Part shown: piece by piece, positions 12,732 through 23,349 of the stretch
Layout: each line of letters opens with the position of its first letter
Position numbering within the stretch: position 1 is the first letter of the stretch
Notes under the pieces: generated by a model
Seen by the model: the letters and a program-made list of their open reading frames with translations, nothing else
Told to the model about the DNA's origin: nothing
The model's database searches: none
NCBI GenBank assembly: GCA_950295325.1
Contig: OX485804.1
Coordinates: forward strand, 52,376,429 to 52,440,428
Reading direction: 5' to 3'
Length of the DNA: 64,000 bases
Origin: Polytrichum commune
Taxonomy: Eukaryota > Streptophyta > Polytrichopsida > Polytrichales > Polytrichaceae
Program-made: the position numbers and the translations under genes

Positions 12732-12760
12732 GAAGTTGAGTTTGTGTACAATGTACTCAG
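12732..12760 (-). repeat. right inverted repeat of Tc1-like element
   Basis: Reverse-complement partner of 11,192-11,220 (23 of 29 positions). Confidence 0.7.
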
Positions 12761-14101
12761 TGTTGTTCGTAATTGTAATCAACACTTTAACCTCTTTATG
12801 GAGTCTATTTGGATCAGTGGTATGCATGATTGGCTCAGCAAATTAGCTCAAACACGTTTGAAACAAATTTAAAAATCATATGAATTTCCTACAAATTTTT
12901 AAGTCACTTACCCCTAGACCCTAAAACACCACTTTTTCAATATGCAATGGCTCCCAAAACCATCCCAATACTCGCCTAGAACTATTTTCATTTTCACCCA
13001 AACCCAACCCCACTCTCTCCCAAAACCGCCCAACATTTTGCCCAAACCACCCCCGCATTAAAACCAACTCTCCACCCAATAAAAACATTGAGCTCTTATA
13101 ACTTTTGCATGTGCGATCTTAATAAATACATATAAGTAAGCCACTACTAACTACGTTCGGATGCTTTCCCAAATTCAATCTCACTTTCATCCAAAACAAA
13201 CCCCGCATCTTCCCAAAACCACTCCACTTTTCACCCAAATACACCTCCGCTTTGCAACATAGACATTAGAATGATTTAAGGTGTGTTCCGGATACAGGAT
13301 TAGGATGTGTGTGTGTGTAAGTGTTTGATATAACACCCTCTACCTCCAGTAAAGGCAAATTACCTCAGTTGCTTTCTAACTGAGATGCTCATATGCTTGA
13401 ATTATACATGCTTCAGAAACACACATTTACAGGAATACATGAGCGGCGCATTAAGAGATTATAAATTATTCATCTTGATTCCAAAAATATTGAATTCAAC
13501 CCTCGTATTCCTGATTTGGCCGCATCCACCATTAAATATTAGCATCGGTGGAAGTAAGCAAACCATCTTTAATGTCCATTCAAGCCTCTCCACCTGAGAC
13601 AGAGGTATCTTCAAGTTATTCTTGCCCAATTGTTATCACATAAATATAATTAACTTGGGTAACAATCAGATCAACTAACATACAACCATGTCGATTAATC
13701 ATACAAAGCCTAGAGGTTGAACGCATCTCTTGTTCATGTTCATTCCCACAATACATTATTTAGCATCTAAAGCCTGTACTCTTTCTAAACAACTAGAGCT
13801 CACTCCCTCTCGTCCACCCACTTGAAATCCAGGCCGAATTTAAAACAAGAATTTGCATTGTGCATTTTAAAGTCAGATCCTAAATGCAACCAACTCAAAT
13901 TATTCTTAGGGAAAGAGGCCAGGCTCTGGCCGTGTAGTAATGCTATGCATGTCACAACTACAAATGTTTCCCAACCCCAACCCCAAACGAAATGAAGTGA
14001 TAGCTGAGTTGATGCACTTCAAATACCAGTGACACCCATATAAACTGTAAAATAAGTACTCTAGTTAAGTTGTCATATTTGCAAGATCCAGTACCCATAA
14101 T
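12761..14101. other. gene-free sequence with an A/C-rich duplication
   Basis: Two A/C-rich stretches, about 12,990-13,040 and 13,180-13,235, resemble each other (CCCAAAACC...CAC phrases). A short (GT)n tract is at about 13,308-13,319. No gene seen. Confidence 0.5.
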
Positions 14102-14500
14102 TTATGTGCATAATTTGTCTCGAACAAGAATTTTGGCCTCATCCTCACCCTGATTTTTTGCTGCCATGATATCAGATTTGCCCAAACAATCTGCTCCCAG
14201 ATACCGACCAAACCTCGAATCTGAAGCAGCCTGCATCCGCCTTGGAAAACTCAAATCTGTTGTCACTTCCGAGCCACACCAGGAAGGATTATTTCTAGAA
14301 TTCGTAACACCACACTGACTAGGAAAAGCCTTGCCATTGAAAATATGCACCGAGGAGGAGGAAAACACTGATTCTGTGAAGAATTCAATGACATTAAGGA
14401 TTCCAGATGTTGATTCGAACGAGGAATGCAGTGCAGCCGCCAGTTCAATAAAATTAGTGCTTGAAGTGGAGCCACGCACTGGTTACAAATTAACAGAATG
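14102..14500 (-). CDS. possible terminal exon, unidentified
   Basis: A minus-strand frame of 125 codons ends with TAA at 14,102. Just upstream of its first Met is a good acceptor context (TTTGTAACCAG, about 14,480-14,490). So it can be read as the last exon of a spliced gene rather than as a complete ORF. The peptide is Ser-rich at the start and basic/acidic at the end (FPRRMQAASDSRFGRYLG near the middle of the C-terminal half). I do not recognise it. No upstream exons were found in the 1.2 kb before RAN's stop codon, so it may be a stranded exon, a pseudogene fragment or chance. Confidence 0.22.
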
Positions 14501-15712
14501 AAACTTGCAAAACCACTTAAAAGGAGTGCAAAACTTGGGTATACTCTAAATCGACCACACACAACTTGAGACGACTAGGGTTTGGCTTCTCATCCAAGTT
14601 GGCCAAGTGTTTCAACTCTAACAAAGGCCTAACTTAATACCTTATTCTTCTTTAGTGCGATGAAAAATCAAAATTGACATGAAAGGTGACCGCACATCTG
14701 GTCAATTTAACAACATAGTTGTTCAAATTAGCAATTCGCTATTCTGGGTATACATTCTTTAAAAAATTCTTGATTGTATTCTTTACGAATCATTCTCCGT
14801 TTACATTCTTTAACAAACATTCTTGACAAGGTCAACAAGGCTTTGCACTAGTTTATTTGCACAAATTTCATGTCATAAACATCAGTATCTATAATTTTCC
14901 ACCACATTGGTCCAATATCTAACCATTCCTAATTAAAAATTTCATGAAAAGATATAAATAACGCCACATCCACGATTCCAGATATATAATGTCTTTGAAA
15001 ATAATTCATTCAACACTAACCATCACACATCCTCTGAACATACAAAGCATCTTCCACCCAGAAAGATTCTCAAAAGTATATAATCAAAACAAAACTCTTT
15101 AGAGAGCTACAAATACGGAAAACTATTATACTGCACGAGCTCTAAATAAAATTCACAACCTCCATTCCATATTGTCTACAACAAACCACGTTAAATCAGG
15201 CCGCGAAATTTAGCTGATCCAAATGATTTGCAATAAGTATATTTATAATTTATAATATACAATGTTAAATATAATTGATAATAATAATCACAGAATATAC
15301 ATTTCCATACATCAAGTACTACAATGCTTACACTTGGAAATGTATTGGAAAAATGATGGTGCCTCGTCACATCGAAAATTTGTGAGTCATTACATATAGA
15401 AAGAACGAAATAAAATAAACACGCTACAAGGTAGAGTGAATAACAGCTCGTAGACACGCTGTAACAGATCACTTACAATGTCAATATCCAATGAGTTCTG
15501 AAACAACCTCATGAATGACAGCATCCAAAAACCACAACTTCCCTACTCAAGAATGTCTGAGAAATTAGAGGATCACATGACGTGACTGCCATTCCCAGAG
15601 AAGGTATCAAAACGTTTCAAATTCTCGGGACAGTTACGTAATCTATCATGGTATGACATATCACTGTTGAACTTCATCCAACTTTGACAAGTCGAGATTG
15701 GACGACTAAAAT
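14501..15712. other. RAN downstream flank
   Basis: Lies 3-prime of the minus-strand RAN gene; the proximal part should hold its 3-prime UTR. AT-rich; no other gene supported. Confidence 0.5.
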
Positions 15713-17839
15713 CTAGCTATCGAAGGCTTCCTCATCATCGTCGGGTAGAGGTTGTGCGGCAGCTTGGGCAATCTCGGCTTCGTACTGTGACTGAGCAGCA
15801 AGGTCGATGTGAACTTCGGGTGGCGCTAGGGCAGGAGATTCTACGAAGTGCAGGTTGACGTCTCTGTGGCAAAACCATTTCATATAAATTAAAAAATACA
15901 TTAAAATTTAAAGTGTAATGGATGCAAAGATTTTCCAAAAAAAATGACTACTGCGAATGAGAAAAGCATCGAACGAAAGTACTCTAATACTCTAATAAAA
16001 ATACGAGTCATATTCTTTACCCTGCAAGCTTCCTGGCGAGGTAGAGGAAAGGCTTCTCAAAGTTGTAGTTTGACTTGGCCGAAATCTCGTAGTACTGCAA
16101 GTTCTTCTTCCTGTGAAATGTAACTTGCTTGGCCTTAACCTGCCTGTTCTTCACATCAACCTTGTTCCCACAAAGAACAATTGGAATGTTTTCACAAACC
16201 CTGCAACAACATCAAAAACAAGAATGAATATTAGAAATGAAAACATTTAAAAACCCAGACACTTGCTAGACAAAATAGGCTACAGTAATAATCAATCATT
16301 TACAGTAATAATCAATCAATCATCAACATCAGTGGAAAAGTACGCAAACCTGCAAAGATCCCGATGCCACGTGGGAACATTCTTGTAAGTCAACCTGGCA
16401 GTAACATCGAACATGATAATCGCACACTGTCCATGGATACTGCACACACACCACGTCCAATATAGTTAATTAACATCACTCAAAATACTTACGAGTATAA
16501 CAATCATTCAACACAATATATTCAGAGTGCAATTCGTACAATTATTATTAAATTTAAACTTACTAGTAACCATCCCGAAGACCTCCAAACTTCTCCTGTC
16601 CAGCGGTATCCCAGCAGTAAAATCGAATACGCCCGCAATTAGTGAAGAAATCAAGTGGGTGAACCTCAACACCGATGGTAGCTGCAGAAAATATAACAAA
16701 TCAAGGTGTCAGGCAAATTAGAACAATTGGCGGGTTATTAGGAACCCTAAAATTTGAATCACCAGATGATAAGTAAACAAAACTCACGTTCGTATTTCTT
16801 CTCGAATTCTCCCGTCAAATGGCGCTTGACAAAAGTGGTCTTTCCTGCATAATTATAGAAAACCATGTTAATGTCGTTTCGTCATAATTTCAATGAGTAA
16901 GTCATAGTAGTACAAGATTGAATGCAAGATAAAGTCAAATAAATAAAAGAAATCCTGACCTGTGCCTCCATCTCCAACTATGACGAGCTTGAAAGATGGG
17001 CAGTTCTCCGGGGTCTGCTGTCCTGGCAAGGCCTGAAGTACGCAAGCAAAAGTTAAAACACAATAGGAAAACAAATAAAATCCCCAGATGCATTGATATC
17101 CACAACGACACCATCGCTACATACAGCTTAGACCTAAAGTCCTAACCACTGCTAATACAGAACTCTAGGCAGAGCACTGACGCAGGTCTTGAGCTCTAAA
17201 ATATGCGACTGATTTAGCAATAGATCTCTCATAAACCAGGAAAAAGCTAATATAAACCTCCTTACACGACCTATAACTCCTCCGACAAATGCGTATCCTC
17301 ATGCTGGAGGACACCGGAGTCGTAGTCACATGAAGAGACAGGATCACAAACTTCAGATCGTCGATGACGATAATCTCACGTTCACATGCAGAATCATATC
17401 CTCAACAATATATTTAGTAGTCTCGAGCTACTAAAAGTGTGTGTACCATTCCCACTCCAAAACAATATGATAACTCCGCGTCTACACACCCTCAACCATT
17501 TCAGAAAGCATATCTGGTAACCAAAGCTCGCATGTGACCGTAATCTTAAATCCCCGTGGACATGATCCCAAGCTCTTAAAAGCGGTGACACCATATTATT
17601 CCCACTCCGAAGCAGGATAAGAGCACCGCGAAGACACGTTCTCAACCATGAGGAAACCTATCTGGACTTCAATACTCGCAGGTAACAGTATTCTTAAGAC
17701 ACCATGCACAGGATCCCGAGCTCCTGGTAGCGGAGTTATCAATCTTGTGGCAGACCAGTGAGGGTCCTGTACCAAACCCTAGGAGGTGATGCAGGTGCCA
17801 GACCGAGCATAAAATTGCGCAGACAAGAGGCATTACCAT
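15713..17839 (-). CDS. RAN: Ran small GTPase
   Basis: Ran is the nuclear GTPase that drives nucleocytoplasmic transport, spindle assembly and nuclear-envelope reformation. Seven coding exons, minus strand: 17,839-17,837; 17,032-16,960; 16,844-16,788; 16,681-16,564; 16,439-16,350; 16,200-16,021; 15,863-15,713. Every junction is GT-AG and keeps phase; the product is 223 residues (plant Ran is about 221). Visible motifs: P-loop GDGGTGKTT (about residue 21), effector region [16 protein letters not shown], switch [22 protein letters not shown], and [12 protein letters not shown]. The acidic tail ends [12 protein letters not shown], the Ran equivalent of DEDDDL, with no C-terminal prenylation Cys. 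The start codon forms the whole coding part of exon 1, with an 804-base intron directly after ATG. All key residues look intact, so it should be functional. Confidence 0.97.
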
Positions 17840-18185
17840 GATGCTTGCAGGGGGGCGAGCGCAAGGCGGATGCAAATGAGAGAGAAGAACGATCGGAGGA
17901 GGACTGCGAGAGCGTTGCAGAGCAGCAAGCAGGTTAAGGAGAAGGAGGACAGGGAGAGCAAGAGAAGAGAGAGAGAGAGAAAGAGAGGAGAGCGCGTTGA
18001 GGAGAAGACGAGGGAAGGATCTGAAGAAGACTGTTAAAGCAACAGGTGTGAGGGACGGGAAAGGGTGTGGGCTGGGTGCATCGCAGCCGTCGATCGCATC
18101 GGGGCAGCCGTTGGATGGAGGCCAGTGAGGAGAACGCAATTTGGCGCTGTCAGCCTATTGCAAACCCTATTTCGGGTTTAGGGCT
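17840..18185 (-). promoter_or_regulatory. RAN 5-prime UTR/promoter with telo-box pair
   Basis: Upstream of the RAN start codon is a GA-rich plus strand (CT-rich on the transcribed sense; GAGAGAGAGAGAGAAAGAGAGG at about 17,967-17,988), common in plant 5-prime UTRs. Further up, AAACCCTA (18,162-18,169) and TTTAGGG (18,177-18,183) form facing telo-box motifs. Telo-boxes are known plant promoter elements of growth and ribosomal genes. No TATA box was assigned with confidence. Confidence 0.5.
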
Positions 18186-19060
18186 ACTGTGTAACTCCGT
18201 TACTAAAGAAACCCCCTCCGCTAACTTAACAACTTTGCTCCTCTCACCACTTCACTTGGCAGTCACTCCTTTGTAAAATCACCACCTACCCATCACCCAC
18301 ATTGTTCTTGTTCCTTGCTACATAAGATCACTCTAACAATTGTGGGCATCGGATTGGAGGAGGATCGAACAGACACTTCATTCACGTCGGTCTCCTCTGG
18401 AGACCGAAGTTTTTTCTTCTCTTCTTCTTTCACTCTAACAATTTCAACTTCTACATAGTGATGAATTTTGATTAAAAAAAAAATTTCAAAAAAAAAAAAT
18501 TAAATGGTGTCATATGCAATAAGCATGAGACATAGACCAATGTTTGTAGGGTCTTTTGTAACTCCTATTTAACAAGTTAGCCCGTTACTAAAAAGAAGCC
18601 CTCCATCCAAATTAAGAAGTTCTTGTGTTCACCACTCAATTGGCAGTCACTCCTTTGTAAAATTAAGCCTACCGATCAACCACATTGTTCTTAGTGCTAA
18701 TGTGGTTAACAAGTGTCCTTACAAGAATTTAAACTCTACAAAATTGTGAACTCGATGTTTGTTTGCAATTTCATTTTCATTTCTACTTAACAACTTGTTC
18801 CATTGCTTAAGAAACCCCCTGACTCAACAAGCTACTCCAATGACTGTTCACTAACTCGTTTGTAAAAGAATGCATGCCTATTGACAACATTGTCCTTGAT
18901 ACTATACTCTGACAAATATTACGTGGGTGGTTTCTATAAGAACATCATCTCTATGAGGATAGGTTTTCATAAATGTCTTTGTTATTAGATGCAATAAGCA
19001 TTGGATCTAGACCCACGTTTTTAAGGGTTTTGTGAACTCTTACTTCGTGTGAACTACTTT
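18150..19060. repeat. diverged tandem repeat next to RAN promoter
   Basis: At least three related units recur in direct orientation. The phrase GGCAGTCACTCCTTTGTAAAAT occurs at about 18,258 and 18,641, followed each time by a CCTACC...CACATTGTTCTT segment. GCAATAAGCAT...TAGACC recurs at about 18,518 and 18,990. Spacing is uneven (about 380-470 bases). The first unit begins within the probable RAN promoter. Confidence 0.65.
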
Positions 19061-19594
19061 AATCCTACAAATAGAAAACCAATTTATTTTTTCTTTCTTT
19101 CTCCAAATGCACATACATCATGGAAGAAGGTTCTTCAATCATGCAGAAGAACACAACAAAGTGGAATGGCTCGTTGGTGTCGAATGGACAGGGCCGCCTA
19201 GTGTGAGACGTACAAGACTTGGCTGATGTAAAAATCGGCAACAACCATGTCACTTGTTCAACTCACTTTTGCGCACTTTATGAAAGTTCTTTCTGGATAG
19301 ATCCAATATTTGAGAAGTGTGGATCATATCAACAAGACACGTATTTTTACTACCATAGCGAGCACCTCTATTTCATCTTTAGTAGTGTCGGAATGTAGTA
19401 TCCAGCCGGGAATCAAGCGAGTATCAACCAATGTATGAATGACACGTGGCACAATTGGAGAGGAAGTTGATGAGGCTTTGTGGGAATAGAGAGAGCCATA
19501 TGTACTAGCAATTTCTCAACCCCTCAGCATCTTGTTACCTATATGTTCTCGTTCGCACTAATACCATGCTTCCCGCTAGTGGGTGAGCTTCATT
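19061..19594. other. gene-free sequence
   Basis: No supported gene or repeat boundary. Confidence 0.4.
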
Positions 19595-19890
19595 AACATA
19601 TAATGTTGGTGACACCACATTGCCGGACACCGTACATGGTATTTAGTGTCACTTACTATTTGGACGGACATTGTGCTACAACTTTTTATCGGAGATATAA
19701 TTTATTTTTCACCAACAAACATCAAAATGGTTGTTTGGACACTACAAAACATTAGCATTGTTCACTTAGTAAAAACTCACGTCTGCAATAAAATGTCATA
19801 GCAACGCGGACCTCCAAATAGTAAGTGACACGAAACACCATAAACAATGTAGCACCGATGGCACTAGTGTGGGTACAAATGAGCGAGACA
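19595..19890. repeat. foldback inverted repeat
   Basis: Two imperfect arms of roughly 100 bases face each other. The core GTGTCACTTACTATTTGGA at 19,646-19,664 is repeated exactly as its reverse complement at 19,813-19,831. Similarity continues on both sides (ATGGT(A/G)TTT before the core, then a G/C-rich run and TTGCTA-type segments). The spacer between cores is about 150 bases. It could be a MITE or foldback element; I did not find a clean target-site duplication. Confidence 0.7.
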
Positions 19891-20516
19891 AATAGAGCCG
19901 GTGACACTAAAACCCACTATTCACGCGCGTAATGTATACAATTTGGATTCGATGCGCGTGTAGTAAACGGAAACAAGGGGATTGGATGGACAAGTTTGTT
20001 ACCGGAGTCGGCTCCAAACCCCGAGCACCAATCGACGACACAGGTCACGAACCATAGTTGTGTTGCACACCCCAATGCCTAAAGGCTAAGAGAGAGGAAG
20101 AGAGGGAAAGAGAAAGAAGGAAAGGGTGGCAAAGTTGGGAAAGGCAAAAAGGGCAGGCAGGCTGGGAGAGGCAATAGTGGAGGGCTGGCCAAGGCTGGCT
20201 GGCTGCTTGGGTTCTGGCTAACGAACTGAAGGAAGGGCGGGTGGGGGGCTGGGGGGGGGTAGGCTAGGGCTGCGTGGGATTGAAGCGGGGGACAGGTGGG
20301 GCGCTGTGATTGGTGGCCAGCACTGCGTTGGATTCAAGCTATACTGTGTGTGCTGGATTGAAAAGGAGCGGCCTGGCCCCACCGCCCATCTGACTTACCC
20401 TAGCCCACCTCCCCTCCTTCTCCCACCCCACTTTCAACGCCTCTCTTGATCAACCCTTCCTCCCCCAAAGGGTAGGGTAGGGTAGGGTACATGAGAGAGA
20501 GAGAGTCTTGTTAGGA
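19891..20516. other. purine-rich low-complexity stretch
   Basis: Plus strand carries GA-rich and GGCTGG-rich runs (about 20,090-20,290) and GGGTA repeats (about 20,470-20,489). No gene seen. Confidence 0.5.
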
Positions 20517-20706
20517 CCACTTCACACGCGAGCCGTGACCGTTGAATTGTGAGAGCCCAAACGGAAAGTGACCAAAGGGCCGTCCCAACACACGTCCACA
20601 ATCACGTAGTGGGGTCATGGGCCCTCAAGTGTAGTGTGAAGTCATGTGTGACTGGGCCCTCAACCAAATGCTCTTTCAATGAATTTCTATTCACGCGGGT
20701 CCTCAT
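20517..20706 (+). repeat. dispersed repeat, copy 1 of inverted pair
   Basis: Matches the reverse complement of 37,113-37,307 over nearly the full length. Shared landmarks include CATTTGGTTGAGGGCCC, TGACTTCACACTACACTTGAGG and GGGCTCTCAC as read in the second copy. The two copies bracket the EDR2-like gene and the tandem array. Confidence 0.85.
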
Positions 20707-23349
20707 TGGTCACATTGGCGTTGAATGCATTATGTGTATGATGTGAGTTATTCAAAGTTGCTTGAATTGGGCTCAAATTGGTATTACTTTTTATTTTATT
20801 TTAAATGCAACATTGTGTTCTCATCACATAACATTACTCATATGATGAGTTTGTGTTTAACTTCCTTGACTTCATACTTAATCTAAAGCCTTGGGGTTCC
20901 GGCATCTAGAGTTTTTATTCTTGGATCTATTGTTGGGCCCATGAACACGCCTCAGTAGCTTAGTAATGTTATGCACATTTTTTGAAAACTTGTTTACTAG
21001 TTATAGAGTACACCGTGGTCATTCAACAAATAAACAATCACTATAGTAAGAGTTGTCTATTGCAGTTGACCAAAACAATATGTATGTATTTGGTTACTAA
21101 TGACGACCAATCCTATGTATTTGTGCATTTCTTTCAAAGAGTTTACTTTGAACTAGTTGTTAGGGATGGTTGTAATGGGCCCTTTTCACGAACATCAATG
21201 ATGTTTACTTTCATCAATGATGCATTTTTTTTTTGATGTTCATGTAAAAACAACCTTTGTGGTCATATCAACCATTCCCTTTAAATGTTGGACTCTATTT
21301 GATTTTAAGGAGTACCTTGCATATACATTGTTAAATGGTTTGCACATTTTGGCATGAGAGTTTGTTATGATCCTCTAATAATGAGTTGTTCCTATGTAAT
21401 GGTTCACATAAGCATTCCGCTCATTTTCTAGGTGAATTTGATTGCTCAAAAGTCTTATTTTGAAAGATAAAACATGACAATTATTGTGCATCCATCCTTT
21501 ATAATATACAAACCTAAATGGTTATTTTATGCCCATGTTTCCTCTTGAAAAAGCTCATCTCCATGCAAGATCCTACGGATAAATCCCAATTTAATTCTAA
21601 ACCGTGTCCATGAAAATCCCACAACCAACATTGAGTGAAATGCACTCAAAACAACCCTTTCATAGGCTTGGGAAGTTAGGGGTTAAGGTTAGGCTTCCAC
21701 TCTCACAGGTTGAATCCCAAACAAGATCCACATGTCTTGGAGCACACTGTGGCCATTAATGTATTAAAGTCCTTTCCATTGACCAAACCAACTTCATAAA
21801 TTGGAGAGCAAGATTCCTACATCACTTGGATAAGCAACTCACGTATTTTCAATGTGTGTGTGTGTGTTGGGGGGGGGGGGGGTTGGACAACACTAATTTC
21901 AAGATTTGGTTTTTCTATGACTTTCCCATTCCTATGGTGACACATGGTTTGCATCCAATTCCAATCAATGCACCTTGTTTCGATACCCCGTTATTTGTGG
22001 ACGTGCAATGACATAGGTTTGTACTATGTTATCTATTGCCCTAAATGATATCTTTGGTGAGCACATGAACTCGTAAGCATCTAAGATGCCTTCTCTACGC
22101 CTCAACATGTACAAAAACGTATATTTGAAAGCATGTTTACACCAAGCACATTAGGCCATGGCTCTTAAATGACCATGATACTCTGCTTTTGAATGACTCA
22201 GAGACCACAGAGAAGTTCATGGACTATAGCCCAAAGTGTTTTGGAGGGCACAAGTCCTTAGCGTAAGCTCATATTTCCATTGCAAATTCCGTTAGACCTA
22301 CCTTCAAGAGTCCCCCCCCCCCCAAAAAAAAAAAAAAAAACTTGAAATCCCAACCAACATTATGTATACTTGTCATGTGGAATTCCACATACATTTTTCA
22401 CCCACTAAAGATGATACGGGTTGAGGTCCAAAACTACCCTCATGTAAACCTAAAACGGGGGGCCATAACACTCTCAACCAACGTCCATGTGTATCTATTT
22501 GTTTGAGAATTTTCATTTGGACAACTAATTGAACAATCTATGCACATCTTGTCCACATTGACTAGTTGTGTATTTGAGATCTTAATCAAATCAACAACAA
22601 TTTAGATGCAATGAAGACATGTCATATCATCGCAAATCCATGGGTTTTTAACGTGCCTAGTACAAGGGTGTCTATGCTACTTTTCTCATCCATTCCAATC
22701 CATATAAAATAATTTGCAGTTTGGTAGATTGAAAAAAAAAGGGACAATGCCAACCCTTGGTGTTGGCATGAATGCATGACACTTCACCTTGATCATAGCC
22801 ACGAGCTCATATACGAACTTAAGTCGAGCTTGGCAGATTGAAATAACATAAATGTCACATGTTGTTGGTGAACTCACGAATAGTGTCACTTGGTAAAAAA
22901 AGTAAGCACTCAAGTGGCATGTGTGCAATGGTTGACATTTTTCAAGCAAGTGAACATGCCACTCTTGTACCTATTAGACTAGACTCATAGACTTTTGTAA
23001 CTCATTGGTGCCAAATTGTGATATTTGTGTAGTTTGTGTTAGGAAGAGAAGAAACTTTGACCATGTAGAATGCCTCAAGAAAGGAGAATATCCCAAAGAT
23101 GAGTGCCATGTGTACAAATTCAAATTGCTTTCTCAACCTCCCAAGCCGACTATCCTAATATGTATAGCATCCACTTTATGTCGCCCAAAGATATGTGGCA
23201 GCCATGTAAGTTGAAGGCAATTTGTGTTGGGAACCCCTTGTATAGGTTCACTTTTTTTTTAAGAGAAAAAACGACCCCACTTGGAGCATCAAGGTTTCTT
23301 AAGCAATGTAGTGAGGTTAGGTCATGATAGTTAAGCCATAACTTATGGG
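20707..23349. other. gene-free AT-rich sequence with homopolymers
   Basis: Contains (GT)n followed by G14 at 21,853-21,882 and C12-A17 at 22,312-22,340. Short ORFs have no recognisable content. Confidence 0.5.

Larger units (their letters stand above)
11192..12760 (-). mobile_element. Tc1-like (DD34E) DNA transposon relic
   Basis: The interval is about 1.57 kb, the usual size of a Tc1 element. It holds a broken Tc1-type transposase on the minus strand (11,417-12,429). Flanking segments 11,192-11,220 and 12,732-12,760 are inverted repeats matching at 23 of 29 positions, which I take as the terminal or subterminal inverted repeats. No clear TA duplication is visible at these points, so the true ends may lie slightly further out. 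A third related motif at about 11,371-11,388 (TGTACTCAGTTTTGTTCA) repeats part of the right end in direct orientation, as in IR/DR-type Tc1 elements. Plant Tc1/mariner elements are usually of the DD39D mariner type, so this one is unexpected. Confidence 0.8.
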
